Source of the DNA: Lunularia cruciata
Lineage: Eukaryota; Streptophyta; Marchantiopsida; Lunulariales; Lunulariaceae
NCBI GenBank assembly: GCA_948567375.1
Contig: OX419762.1
Location: 31,946,608 to 32,010,607, forward strand
Reading direction: 5' to 3'
DNA: 64,000 bases
Part shown: in pieces, positions 11,098-21,500 of the stretch
Position numbering within the stretch: the first letter of the stretch is position 1
How the letters are laid out: every line of letters starts with the position of its first letter
Program-made: the position numbers and the translations under genes
The notes under the pieces: model-generated
What the model was told of the DNA's origin: nothing
The model's input: only the letters and a program-made list of their open reading frames with translations
Databases searched by the model: none

Positions 11098-11975
11098 AGT
11101 GGAGCCTTCGTACCATCAGGAGATGAGTGTGAGGATGAGCCTCCAGAGGTGATTGCTTTGACACCTCTGGATACCACACTCATTGCTTGGCAGTATCCAA
11201 TAGAGGGGATATGTCTATTGGAGTTGTTTGGTGGGATCAGCACCGGACTAGCTGCGGTATTACAGGCGGGTATCCGAGTACAGAGGTACTTGTATGTAAA
11301 GAGAGAGGAGACTGCTAGGCGAGTCTCTCTACATCATGTGGCACACTTGGCCTATCGGTATCCGGAGTTATTACCAATGTCACCAGTCAAAGGTTACCAG
11401 AAGGCCTTACCAGGAGACATTTCCTTACTGGGGGCGCATGACCTAGAGAGACATGGGCCTATTCACTTAGTGATTTCTGGATGGCCATGTCAGGGACATA
11501 CACATGCGGGCCGCAGTTTGGGTCTTCAAGATCCTCGTTTTGGTGTGTTTTAGGAGATGTTACGGATATTACGACATCTCTAGGTTCATCAGTCTGTTTC
11601 TCCAGCTTACCTTTTGGAGAACGTTCCTTTGATGGGGGATTCTCGCACTAGAGTGGTAGCGAGTACACATCAGGTCCATTCTTGGGTGGGACCTATTGTA
11701 TTGTTAGATGCAGCCAGAGTGGGATCACGGGCTCATCGTCTTTGTCTTTGGTGGACGAACCTCTTACCTAGAGAGGTTCTACAGCGCGCTTATGATGGGA
11801 TTCAGCGACTGGCCCACATTCTTGTTGATGATATCTTGGATGTTGGGCGTTAGTCTCAGACAGTGGTAGTGGCCGATAGGTCACCTATGGCAGTGGTGAA
11901 CCTAGTTGGACAGCCTAGAGTTGCATTTCCCACACTCATGAGTTTCCTAGGCTCTCATGCTTTTTGAGAGGGAGG
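11098..11975 (+). pseudogene. C5-cytosine DNA methyltransferase domain inside a Ty3/gypsy polyprotein
   Basis: The order of motifs is that of a DNMT3-like, non-permuted C5-methyltransferase. Motif I, LLELFGGISTGLAAVLQAG (11215-11271), is the S-adenosylmethionine loop. The acidic position after the next strand sits in RYLYVKREE. Motif IV is LVISGWPCQG with the catalytic Cys codon at 11488-11490, followed by GRSLGLQDPR. Motif VI is LLENVPLMGDSRTRV (about 11608-11652). A late motif is ARVGSRAHRLCLWWTNL (about 11713-11763). TAG codons at 11551 and 11581 and one at 11851-11853 interrupt it; the reading continues as VVNLVGQPRVAFPTLMSF. It lies after the protease and, in the family, before RT, whose N-terminus is seen inverted at 13950-14050. 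The function is predicted from motifs: cytosine methylation by a retroelement-encoded enzyme. This copy is broken. Confidence 0.85.
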
Positions 11976-11985
11976 ACCTGGGTTT

Positions 11986-12142
11986 AGATGGGTTGAGTAG
12001 AAACCCATGTCCCAACCAGCAAGATCAGACCGGAGCACGTTGGCATGGTGAGACAGATGAGGAGATGGTGCCAGGTTGGCATGCATCGGCCTTTTTGTGT
12101 ATATTTGCAGAGGCTTTGGTGGTATCTCTCTCAGTGCATACA
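11986..12142 (+). repeat. Inverted-repeat arm 1: RNase H C-terminus fragment
   Basis: It encodes the end of the RNase H domain (DGLSRNPCPNQQDQTGARWH, then DEEMVPGWHASAF). It is the reverse complement of 12443-12599 with 5 mismatches in 157 bp and no indel. The fragment is joined directly to the end of the methyltransferase segment, so RT and most of RNase H are missing from this plus-strand copy. The 300-bp spacer gives a potential long hairpin. Confidence 0.9.
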
Positions 12143-12168
12143 AGCTTTGGTGGTATCTCTCTCAACGC

Positions 12169-12255
12169 ATCAGTGCCCAGTTGTTGGCAATTTATAGAGT
12201 GACAGATCAAGTACTAATCTGAGTTGAGTTGAGTTGAGAGTGGTAAGCAATCTGA
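12169..12255 (+). repeat. 87-bp direct repeat, unit 2
   Basis: The second copy of 7137-7223, 85 of 87 bases identical. Immediately to its right, at 12256, minus-strand gypsy pol coding begins, so this is a breakpoint between LTR/leader-like sequence and inverted pol. Confidence 0.88.
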
Positions 12256-13130
12256 AAAGGTGTCTACCCTCCAATCTGAACCGTCTGGCTCGCTGAAGAA
12301 CACGGTCTCTCTCCTTGGCTCCAACTGTGCCACCCACAACACCAGTGCGAAGATAGTCCATCACTAAGATATCATCATGAATGTCTCGCTGAACTGTACC
12401 AATATCTTCACTCTTTGGATCTATGACCTCAATAACTCATCCTGTATGCATTGAGAGAGATACCACCAAAGCCTCTGCAAATATACACAGAAAGGCTGAT
12501 GCATGCCAACCTGGCACCATCTCCTCATCTGTCTCACCATGCCAACGTGCTCCGGTCTGATCCTGCTGGCTGGGACATGGGTTTCTACTCAACCCATCTG
12601 CATCACGGTTCACCGCTCCAGGTCTGTGAGCAACCGTGAAATCATACTCTTGTAAAATCAGAGCCCATCGTGCAAGCTTCCTTGAAAGCTTGTCGGACTC
12701 CATCAACCACTTCAGCGGCTGATGATCAGTGATGAGAGTGAAGGGGTTACCAAATAGGTAAAATCGGAAATGTGCTACTGCCCAAAATGCTGCCAAGCAC
12801 TCTCCTTCATATGAAATATACTTCGCCTCTGCTGAATTGTTGGAGCGACTAGCATAGGCCACCACAAACTCCTTCTCATCATCATCATGCTAGGTGAGCA
12901 CCGCTCCAAGCCCCAACATACTCCAATCAATGTGAACTTGAAATGGTCGTCCCCTGATCGGTCTCCTCAAAATAGAAGTAGATATCAACCTCTCCTTGAG
13001 CTCTACAAAAGCTCTCTCCTGCTCATCTCCCCAACACCACTCATGTGTAACCTTGGTCAGCTTCGTCAAGGCCTTGGCAATGGCACTAAATCCTCTAACA
13101 TAGCGGCAATAGAAGTTTGCTAACCCAAGG
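12256..13130 (-). pseudogene. Gypsy RNase H and post-RNase H linker (inverted partner of the methyltransferase element)
   Basis: Read on the minus strand: FSAIAKALTKLTK and WGDEQERAFVELKERL precede the RNase H core in the frame 12865-12437, with VVAYASRSNNSAEAKYISYE, ECLAAFWAVAHFRFYLFGNP, LITDHQPLKWLM, LARWALILQEYDF and VAHRPGAVNRDADGLSRNPC. The linker after it, MDYLRTGVVGG and GAKERDRVLQRARRFRLEG, runs to about 12262. Integrase does not follow. The RNase H tail matches the plus-strand fragment at 11986-12142 to about 97%, so both belong to one family. Confidence 0.85.
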
Positions 13131-14050
13131 AATGCTCACACTCTGCTCACATCCGTAGGCCAAGGAACACGTGCAATAGCCTCCACCTTGGTCTACTGAA
13201 CACCAAGTCCTCCGGGGTAGATAGTGTGACCCAAATACTCAACCTGCTCGTGGAAGAACCTACACTTCCCAGGATGTAGTTTGAGTCCATGAGATCTCAA
13301 CCTCTCAAACACCTCCAACAACTGTCTCTCATGCTCCTCCATAGTAGTGCTATAAACCAAAATGTCATCAATATAGCACCGAGCAAAATCCAATCCAACT
13401 AGGATCCTATCTATGACCCTCTGGAACTCAACAGGAGCGTTTTTTAACCCAAATGGTAAGAACCTCCACTGATATAACACATCCTTGCCGTGAGGATCAA
13501 TAGCCCAAAATGTTGTCTTGGACTTATCCTCCTCCCTGATCGGCAACTGATGATATCCCGCTCAAAGATCCAAAGTATTGAAGACCTTTGCATGCCCAAT
13601 TGCATCAAAAATCTCTTCCGATGTAGGCATGGCATACCAATCAACCCTGGTCTATCGGTTGATAGGACAGTAATCTCCACACATCCGCCTATCTGTATAG
13701 TTGCCATGCATATCCTTCTTGGCTGGCATCACTGTCGCTGATGCATACTCTCCATGTGAAATCTCCACCAAACCAGGCTCAAAAAGGTCACTTCTTTGGC
13801 TCTGAATCAATGTCCTCTCCATCTCACTATATCGATAAGGACGTCGGAAACCTGGTGTATCGCTAGTCAGCTCAATCCGTATACCAGGTCCCTTCAGAGC
13901 ACCCAAATCCTTCATATTGAAGGCAAAACAACTCGTGTGATTCCTCAAGAACCTCCAAACCCTCTGTCATTCCTCTCTAGTAAGCTTGGGTCCAAGATCT
14001 GGCTCCCAAGTATCCTCTATAACTGTAGTAGGAGTGGAAGATGTACTGAC
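13131..14050 (-). pseudogene. Gypsy reverse transcriptase (inverted partner of the methyltransferase element)
   Basis: Minus-strand reading from about 14050: a WEPDLGPKLTREE linker, FLRNHTSCFAFNMKDLGALK, IRIELTSDTPGFRRPYRYSE and SHGEYASATVMPAKKD. Then NTLDL and AGYHQLPIREEDKSKTTFWA, FLPFGLKNAPVEFQRVIDRI, the catalytic box CYIDDILVYS (YIDD at 13364-13375) and LRSHGLKLHPGKCRFFHEQV. A frameshift near 13600 and stops near 13560 and 13970 interrupt it. The order gives a Ty3/gypsy RT with the two catalytic Asp kept. It is presumed to be the RT that in the intact family follows the methyltransferase. Confidence 0.88.
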
Positions 14051-14114
14051 CGACTGCTATAGTGTATGATGTTGACAGCAATGTATGTTGTGTGGCGATG
14101 TATATACGCACGAC

Positions 14115-14219
14115 AAGGGGGAGATTGTTAGGAGTTAACTCTTGAGTAACTCAAGTTAGTCTGATTGTGATCAATCAGTCTAGGGCTGAACTAGTGTGCG
14201 AGCTAGGAGAAGCTCTTGG
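14115..14219 (+). repeat. Polypurine tract and LTR start (plus orientation)
   Basis: AAGGGGGAGAT at 14115-14125 is a classical plant retrotransposon polypurine tract, followed at 14126 by TGTTAGGAGTTAACTC, a plausible LTR start. It points in the plus direction although the pol segment to its left is minus strand, so it is the 3' side of a plus-oriented element. The inner part of the presumed LTR has small palindromic words. Its right end is not defined. Confidence 0.5.
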
Positions 14220-15390
14220 TGATACATTATTTGGATTATCAAATATGCTAATTATGTGTTCCCATGGACATAACCTCAATGAGGTGCCCCAACTCTTCTC
14301 TTTAAGACTCTATCTCCTATTTTCAAAGAGTAAGCTCATCTTCTTTCTCTTTATATATATTATCCTCCTCATCTTCTTTTGATAATATCTCAACTAATTC
14401 CACTTCTTTGATTTTCTTCTTCTTGTTTGCTCTAGTTCTTGGCTTTGTAGGTGATGTAGATACTACTCTCGTCTTGATGGTTGAAATTTCTCTTACCACT
14501 TCTACAAACTTCTTGATCTTGGTATGTTCTTCATTTGCCTCTCAAATAGATCTAACTATTTGTTTGGCATTGATCTACACTATAGTATTTTTGGATCTTT
14601 GGATTCTTTGAAAGTGGCTTGGGAATCATTGTTTCTCCACATCAATCAATAGATTGAGCATCATATAGAATTAGATGTAGGATGCAATGTAGTGTGGTAT
14701 GTTGTCCTCATCTAAGTCCTTCATCATTTTCTATATACACGAGTAGAACATAAGACTCCATTTTATATTGCACATTGGTATACAAACTCAAAGAACATGG
14801 CCTAATTAATGATGAGATAGGTAGTTTGGCATGGTCTAACTACCAATATAAATAAAGACACAATTTTCCTCCTTGTTGGGTCTTTATGTGTGATCACCTT
14901 TCAATCAGTTACTTGAAGATTTTGGTTTATTAAAGTATGCAATGATTTGCTTATTCATCTTATCTCACACATTTTCAAACTTAGTGTCAAATGTAATGCT
15001 TGCTAAATTCCTTGCATCATTTTTGAGAACCATTTTCCATTTTTATTCTATCTGTATCCAAGGATTTATCCAAAGATCCACACTCTCCTTTGGATTGCAG
15101 TCAATCATCTTAAGAAGAATTGTTGGCAACCCAACGTCCTAGTTCCATAACAAGAAGGACAATTGCAACTTTTGCAATAACTTTCTCCTTATAAACATGT
15201 CTCATTTGTCCATTGTAGTACTCCATACAATGAATACTACTACTTTTTTTATATTTTCTTGCCTTCCTCACATTTTTTTCTCTCCTAAAGTGTCTACCCA
15301 AAGAGTTTGACTTACTCAAATTCTTCTACAAAGTGTTAATACAATTTTGTCTACAAAGACTTGATCTCTTGATGTGCAAGTACTCCAGAA
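14220..15390 (-). pseudogene. Distant member of the coiled-coil family (copy 6), tentative
   Basis: The minus-strand reading resembles copy 5 (53590-55944) in layout. It has an N-terminal part with LSFLLWN (copy 5: LGFLLWN), then a segment KFVEVVREISTIKTR followed by a basic PRTRANKKKIKE stretch and an acidic SKEDEEDNIYKEKEDE tail. Copy 5 has KFVNIVQFIPVDER, a Lys-rich stretch and an acidic tail in the same order. Many stops are present. No coiled-coil part follows, because the LTR-like start at 14126 lies there. Homology is judged by eye only. Confidence 0.35.
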
Positions 15391-15584
15391 GAGTGAAAAT
15401 TTAGATTCCAAGCCTTCTACCTCAATGGTATTCAGTCAATGACTCATCATTATCCTCACATGAGAATTATGTGTTAGGTCATAAGTGGTCTTTGGCATCA
15501 ATTCTTTAAGTGGGAAGTAATGGAATTCAAATGCACATAATGTCTTTGGCTCTTTGTGCATTGATCATTCTTTGGAGTAGGAAT

Positions 15585-16335
15585 TGTGACAACCCGGCAA
15601 ATATCACTTTTGCAGTAATCAGATAAGTAACGGTCATTCGTGTAGAGATACAAGTCAAAAATGTCCAAATATGAAGTCAAACAGTAACATGTAGTTCTTC
15701 TTGAGTTCTTCTTTAGTCTCTTGAGTAGAACACCCAAAAGAGAGTAACAAGCACCGATTTGCAGTCTTGTCATAGATTAACACTTCTTAATCACAACTCC
15801 ATCAAATCTTTTCAAACAATCTTGATTGTGATGATTCAGGCTCTCCCAAAAATAGCACTTCATTGCAAAATGACTTCACCGCAGAATTGTGTTCCACCCC
15901 TCCACTGAAGGCACAACTTCCTCGATTGAAATTGCTTCACATCAACTTTGTGTTGCACTCACAAATGCAGAATACTATCAACAGTACAATTCCTATCAAA
16001 TTTCTCAAGGCATTGCTTCGATTGCACTTCACTCAAGATCAAACACATAGAGTAAAGATCAAGTCTGCGGAATCTAACATCCAACAAGCACACTGTCTTG
16101 CACTTCAAAATTCTACACACACTCACAAACACAAACACGATGTTGATACTTGGAGTTAAGCTCAAATGATGAGCCCTACTTCACAGCACTTTGCTTTATC
16201 TATTCTCAGAAATTATGAACACTGAACACATATGACTATGAATGCTACTCTTAAATAGTGAAGCAAACGACAGTTCTAAATAAAATACCGTTTCTTAACA
16301 ACTCTACAAACCTACAGATCCAAAATGACAATGCA
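15585..16335 (-). repeat. Putative 3' LTR of coiled-coil element, copy 2 (751 bp)
   Basis: On the plus strand it begins TGTGACAACCCGGCAAATATC and ends at CAATGCA, i.e. TG...CA ends in either reading. It is the counterpart of 879-1633, 34532-35286 and 56869-57634. A purine-rich tract (minus strand, 16358-16336) separates it from the coiled-coil ORF. Confidence 0.55.
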
Positions 16336-16373
16336 CCTCTTCACATCTGCCTCTTCAGATCTCAAATCTGTTA

Positions 16374-18090
16374 CTAATCTGATCCGATGTCTACTTCTTC
16401 CTTGGCTTTCAAACCCGATCCCAAAGTAACTTCACTCACTACTACTCTGTCATTGGGTTTCATAACTCCTAACTCCTCTACCAATTCTAACAATTCTCTT
16501 TCTTGATCTGCAATTCCACTAGTGGGTAATCTATCTAACTCCTTATCTCCCGACCCACTCTTCTCCAATGTCTCCAATGGTAACTCCAAAGACATCTGCA
16601 CTCCTATGTTATCTACTTTGGGTTTTGCTCTTACGTCTTTTCAAAGTTTATCTATCTCTAACTTAACTAAATCTAATCTAATTGTGATATTGTCTTCTAC
16701 CTCCAATATCTTCCTATCTACATGAGTTATGAGACTGATCAACAACACGTTCAAATATTTATCCTTCGCATTTCTCCTCCTCGTCTCTTACCTTACTCAG
16801 CCCCGCCTCATACTTCACCTTCCGTCTAGAACAAACTCCTCTCTGAATTGTAACTCTCTTCTCCTCTTGCTCTAGAACTTTGTTTTCCAGCTTTGAGTTA
16901 CTTTTCTCCTCCGTCCTCCATCTTGGCATCTCCACTCCATCATCACTATCACTACTCATGTCTCCACTCTATAGTGTGAACTTGGGTTCTTCCTCAATCT
17001 CCAAATCTTTGGACTTGCACTTGGCTTCTCCTTCTGATTCTTTGTTTGATGACGCGACTAACACCAATTTTTTCCTTGGGTTTACCCTTCTAGCCTTCCG
17101 AGGTCTCGCTTCTTCTACTTCTTCTTCTCCTTGTCGACTCCTCTTCTTTGACTTTGGAGTACTCACTTTCAACTGCAGACTCTACCCCGTCTACGCATAG
17201 TACTCATCATTGCTCTTGATCTGAAGAATGTATTGTTGCTCCTCCGCATTGACATCTCTTCTTAAGTTAGGATGGAAATGAAATACCATCTTATTATGCT
17301 CCGCCGCATTGAGCAAGTTCAGCCTCAGATAGAAATGGGTTGCAAACGGCACAATGTAATGTAAAGGCGACTTGTCCCGCAAATTCCACACCATCTATCT
17401 TGTCCTCCCATGAAGAAACTTTGCCCAGTTAATTGGCTCTCCTGCAAATATCTTATGGAAGAACATCGCTTGGTGCTTCATCACATAAGTTGTTCTCTTC
17501 GGCTTCAAGATCGCCATTAGAGCACTCACAATCCCTCTCTTGACAGGATCCTTATAGCTCTCTACTTTGTAACCATTCTTTGTGCACTTCAAAGAGAAGG
17601 CATCTCTCACTTCTTGGGTTTCTTTGGCTACCTTCCCCTTCCCCAAGAATGTGACACCATGCTCTGTGCTTGCTTCTCTCCCGAGTACTAACCTCCAATC
17701 CGACTTTGTCCATCGAGCCGGATTTCCTCTCTTCCCTTCCTCCTCAGGGCCATTGAGACACTTACTCTCAATGATCCCAGTCATGAACACTAGAAAGCTA
17801 ACATTCCAGTTCCATGCCAAGAATGTGATCCAAAGCCTACTCAAGACCTCAATTCTTGCGGTCACATCTAACCTCCAAATCGCATGATCCCTCACTGCAA
17901 ATTTGGAGTTCTTCTTCCCTCCTCCCATCTTTCTCTCTTCCACTCTGGGCTGTGGACTATTCTTCCTATTGATTCCCGGATTAACTCTCTTGACTTCCTC
18001 TCAACACACCAGCGCGTCTTCAACTCTACTTCCCTTCCCACGATCTCCTGCAAGACGACTTCTTAACGGCAATGGAAAATTGCTTGTCAT
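16374..18090 (-). pseudogene. Coiled-coil repeat-family protein, copy 2 (best N-terminal half)
   Basis: The ATG at 18090-18088 is conserved in position with copy 3. The order is: a short N-terminus ending in an in-frame TGA (VC stop EEVKRVNPG, also in copy 3); a basic patch EERKMGGGKKNSKFAV; a hydrophobic segment LWITFLAWNWNVSFLVFM; KRGNPARWTKSDWRLVLGRE; KPKRTTYVMKHQAMFFHKIF; LHYIVPFATHFYLRLNLL; a nuclear-localisation-like stretch KSKKRSRQGEEEVEEARPRK; acidic segments; and the C-terminal part of the coiled coil. About 900 bp of central coiled coil present in copy 3 is deleted at about 16790. The product is unknown; the NLS-like region and coiled coil suggest a nuclear or RNP protein, by inference only. 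Confidence 0.7.
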
Positions 18091-18560
18091 CACTTTGTCT
18101 TTAGCCCAATTTTTATAGAGTCGCGCCTTCTTCATCTTTCTTCAATTCGAGTTTCTACCAAGAAATCACACCTCCTACATGCTCCTATCACTGTAAGGTG
18201 TCCTTCATGCGTATGATTGTCGGTTTTGAACGGTTCCTTCTTGAATGTCTCGCCCCAAAAAAAAGTTGTTACAATGTCCTTGCCTCGGGTTGAGCACCCC
18301 GATACAAAGACTCCTAAATTCAGGTTGTATGCTGACAGGGCAATTCCGAGTACCTTGCCTTATGACCCGAAGTCACATTACCTTGGGTTTCATCCCGAGG
18401 ACATTTTTCTTTGCATTCTTTGGCAATACAGGCGCAATTCAACTTTTCTATATGCTTCTTCTTCCAAATTGCAGAAAAAAAACAAAAATGTGGGTACCAC
18501 AAGAATCTTTAGCTCCTGGATAGAGTGTCATTCTTCAGCCCAAGTATATATATTCTTTAT
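18091..18560 (-). repeat. Conserved region upstream of coiled-coil ORF, copy 2
   Basis: This noncoding sequence upstream of the ORF (minus sense) is shared with copy 3 (37924-38196) and copy 4 (60164-60735), including blocks around AAGTTGTTACA, TTGGGTTGAGCACC and GGTACCACAA. Similarity fades near 18515. No LTR copy matching 15585-16335 is found beyond it. Confidence 0.6.
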
Positions 18561-21500
18561 GTAATGTCCAAAGACATTCCTCTCTAAAATAAAAAGTTCC
18601 CTCCTTATGTTAAAAATGTTTAAAATACAAAATGTTAAAAAAAAACAAGTTTCAAAATTTTTTTCAAATTTTTTTTTCAATTTCTAGATACCACACCTAT
18701 ATTTTATGTTATTCAAAGGTCTGACCTTATAAAAGACAATCCAATAGGGAGCCAAAAGATCTTCTAGATGGAATATCATAGGTTCAAATTAGAATAGCAA
18801 GTATTTCAAGTAGGAAGCCATGGAACAAATGGTGTCTGATTTTCATATTACCACAACTTTTATTTCCATTGGAACCTTTTTAAGTTTTTCCTATTGAGAG
18901 AAATGGCACCTCAAACAGGACTTTGTAAACAGATATGCTCATTGTGGGTGGCTATGTAATGCAACGTAAAGCAATGCAAGTAACTGATAGCTAAAAAAAC
19001 ATATAAAAAATATCATATAGAAGCACAACGATAGACTTGTCCAAGGAAGGTTACAAGTAGCACTTATCAATCCTATGAGTGTAGTAGGTGAATTAGTGAG
19101 ACCAAACTGCATAGGAAGAGGTCTTTAAAGCATTATCATATGCAAAGAAGAGGATAAATTGGTAGATTATCTAAAAATACATCTTTATATTCCTTTATCA
19201 CTTCTTTAAATTCTTCCAAGATTCTCAATCTTTTTTTAAGTGATAATTACATCTTTAAAAAACCACAAAACCATTTATATTTATCATGAATTAGATTTTT
19301 CTCAATCATAAAAAGAGTAAATTTTTTATTATGGTACATTATTTTATCTCCATATATTGTCTAATGGACTTATATTTACCACTTTTTGCTCTAATCCACT
19401 TAAGATTTTATTGTTCCATCCAAATTTGATCACTTATCATTCAATTACTTCCTTATATTCACATTTGCATATAGTCAATCTCACATATCCACACAAGGTG
19501 TTAATTATGCTCTTTTTGCAATTTCACTTTATCATCATCATCCTTCTATACTATGAATCCTAATTTTATCGGAAAAGGTCATGAAAGAAAGTTTTCAATA
19601 ACTCTAAATAAATAACAATTTAACCTTTCTTCCTTTTAAGTCTACATCCATGAATGATTCCTTCCTCTTTAGTTCATTAGCTTCTTACTATCATTGTCAT
19701 TCTTGCCTTTTTCTCTGTTTTTCGTAAAACTAGTGTTACCATAAAGCTAAGTTCTTTGATCTTTGTTTCTTTATTATGTGCAATCACATTTTTCATTTTC
19801 TTCATCATGCTTCCTTTCATCTCTATGCACATGATAGAGAGGTTGGTGACTTTATTATTACCAATACTAAATACAACATCATATTATCAAGTGCTCTAAT
19901 TCTCAATAGTTGTTGCATCTCCTAGTTTCTAGTGGTACAAGTGCTTCATAACCATGTTTGGTCATCATTCTTGGATGGTATGGCTTGTTGATGTGCATGT
20001 GAATACTATCCATTTTCCCAACGTGGTGGAAGGTTTCATTATTTATATTAAGCATTCTTTGACGATATGTATGTTGAGTTATTTGAAATATCTGATATGA
20101 TTTTCTCTTCTATTAACAAATAATATGGTATTATTTAGGCTAATATAATAGCCTCATTGACCATCTTTGGTTTCATATGAGTTTCCTCAAAAAATTTCTT
20201 CAATATATTCTTGGACAAAGTTAGTGCATTTTTTCATTGGTTTCTACAATGAGATTCAAATATCACTCAATTTATCAATGTAAATATATATTTTCCTTTT
20301 GAGCTAGATCGCATAACTTCATATAGACCACTGCAAGTATGAGTTCAGAGCTTTAAATTTCTACTTAAACATTTTTTACTAGACTCTATGAAATTCATTG
20401 CCCTTGAGAGCCCAAAAACATTTCATGACCTTGGAACTACACTAGAGCATTATCAAGCAAGAATGATTAAAAAAATATGTATGTTACTCAAAAACCAACA
20501 AACTAAGATGGATCAATGTTTGTGCAATGAAAGAATCACTATCTTATCTAATTGTTTGCTCCCTTTGTATAGTTCAACCTTGTAATCCTTTGTCATCCTT
20601 TAGAAAGTTCTTGTTTGACATCTTTTATTGCTTGGGTTTGCATGTATGTCTTATCATCCATTGCTTGCTTGTATTGGAAATTTGATAAGTGTAATCATAC
20701 CTTCAATTTGATATATTTCTTTAACCTTGATGCTTGATATACTTTTTTCATTTGCTAGGGTTTTCTTTGCTCTCTCAAGGGCTAATTTTATCTCCTCCAT
20801 ATGTTAGAACAAGCTCTATATAGTCTCATTGTCCAGTTCCTCTTCCTTTGGATAGAATAAGTAGAATGTGGTAATTCCAATAATAACACCTTTACATCAA
20901 ATTATGGGCCATACTAAAGGTAAGTAATAAGTGAAAATCCTCCAATACTTTCCTTCACCAAAATTTTGAAAATTTAAGCCTTTTATGCTACTTTTGAGAC
21001 ATAACAATAGTTAATATCAAATCAAAATTTGAAATTTACTTGTGGCTCCTTATTTATTTTCATTGCTTATAATAAATTTCAAATAATATAACCGTTTTAT
21101 AATTAGTCAATATAAGTAGCCATTGGAAGTACTACCAAGTTACTTCATCGGAGGACTTCATCACTTCAGTCATCAAGTTTATGCAAGACGGATATACCAA
21201 ATTTGATCTTAAGATATGCTTGTCCATAATCCAAATTGAAATGTGAAAAATGTTTTGGAAAGGAAAATTCAAAATAAGGAACACTCTTTGATCATCCATT
21301 CTACTTTTATATCTCATATCCAAGCTTTGACTCAAACACTAAAGTTAAAAGTTTACCTAACATTTAATCTATGATACACCCTTATTACCATGCTCTACTT
21401 AATCCCAATGGCCACTGCTAGCCTCTATAGCAAGTCTCTTCATTTTTCTCAACATCATATCCTCGCTTTTTTAAGACTGCAATCCACTCTTATGAAAAAG

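Noticed and set aside
11149-11853. Methyltransferase as a plant DRM (circularly permuted) gene or a host CMT/MET1 fragment
   Set aside because: The motif order is I, IV, VI, late motifs, i.e. non-permuted, and no chromodomain, BAH or UBA sequence is present. The reading is collinear with gag-protease upstream and a retroelement linker downstream.
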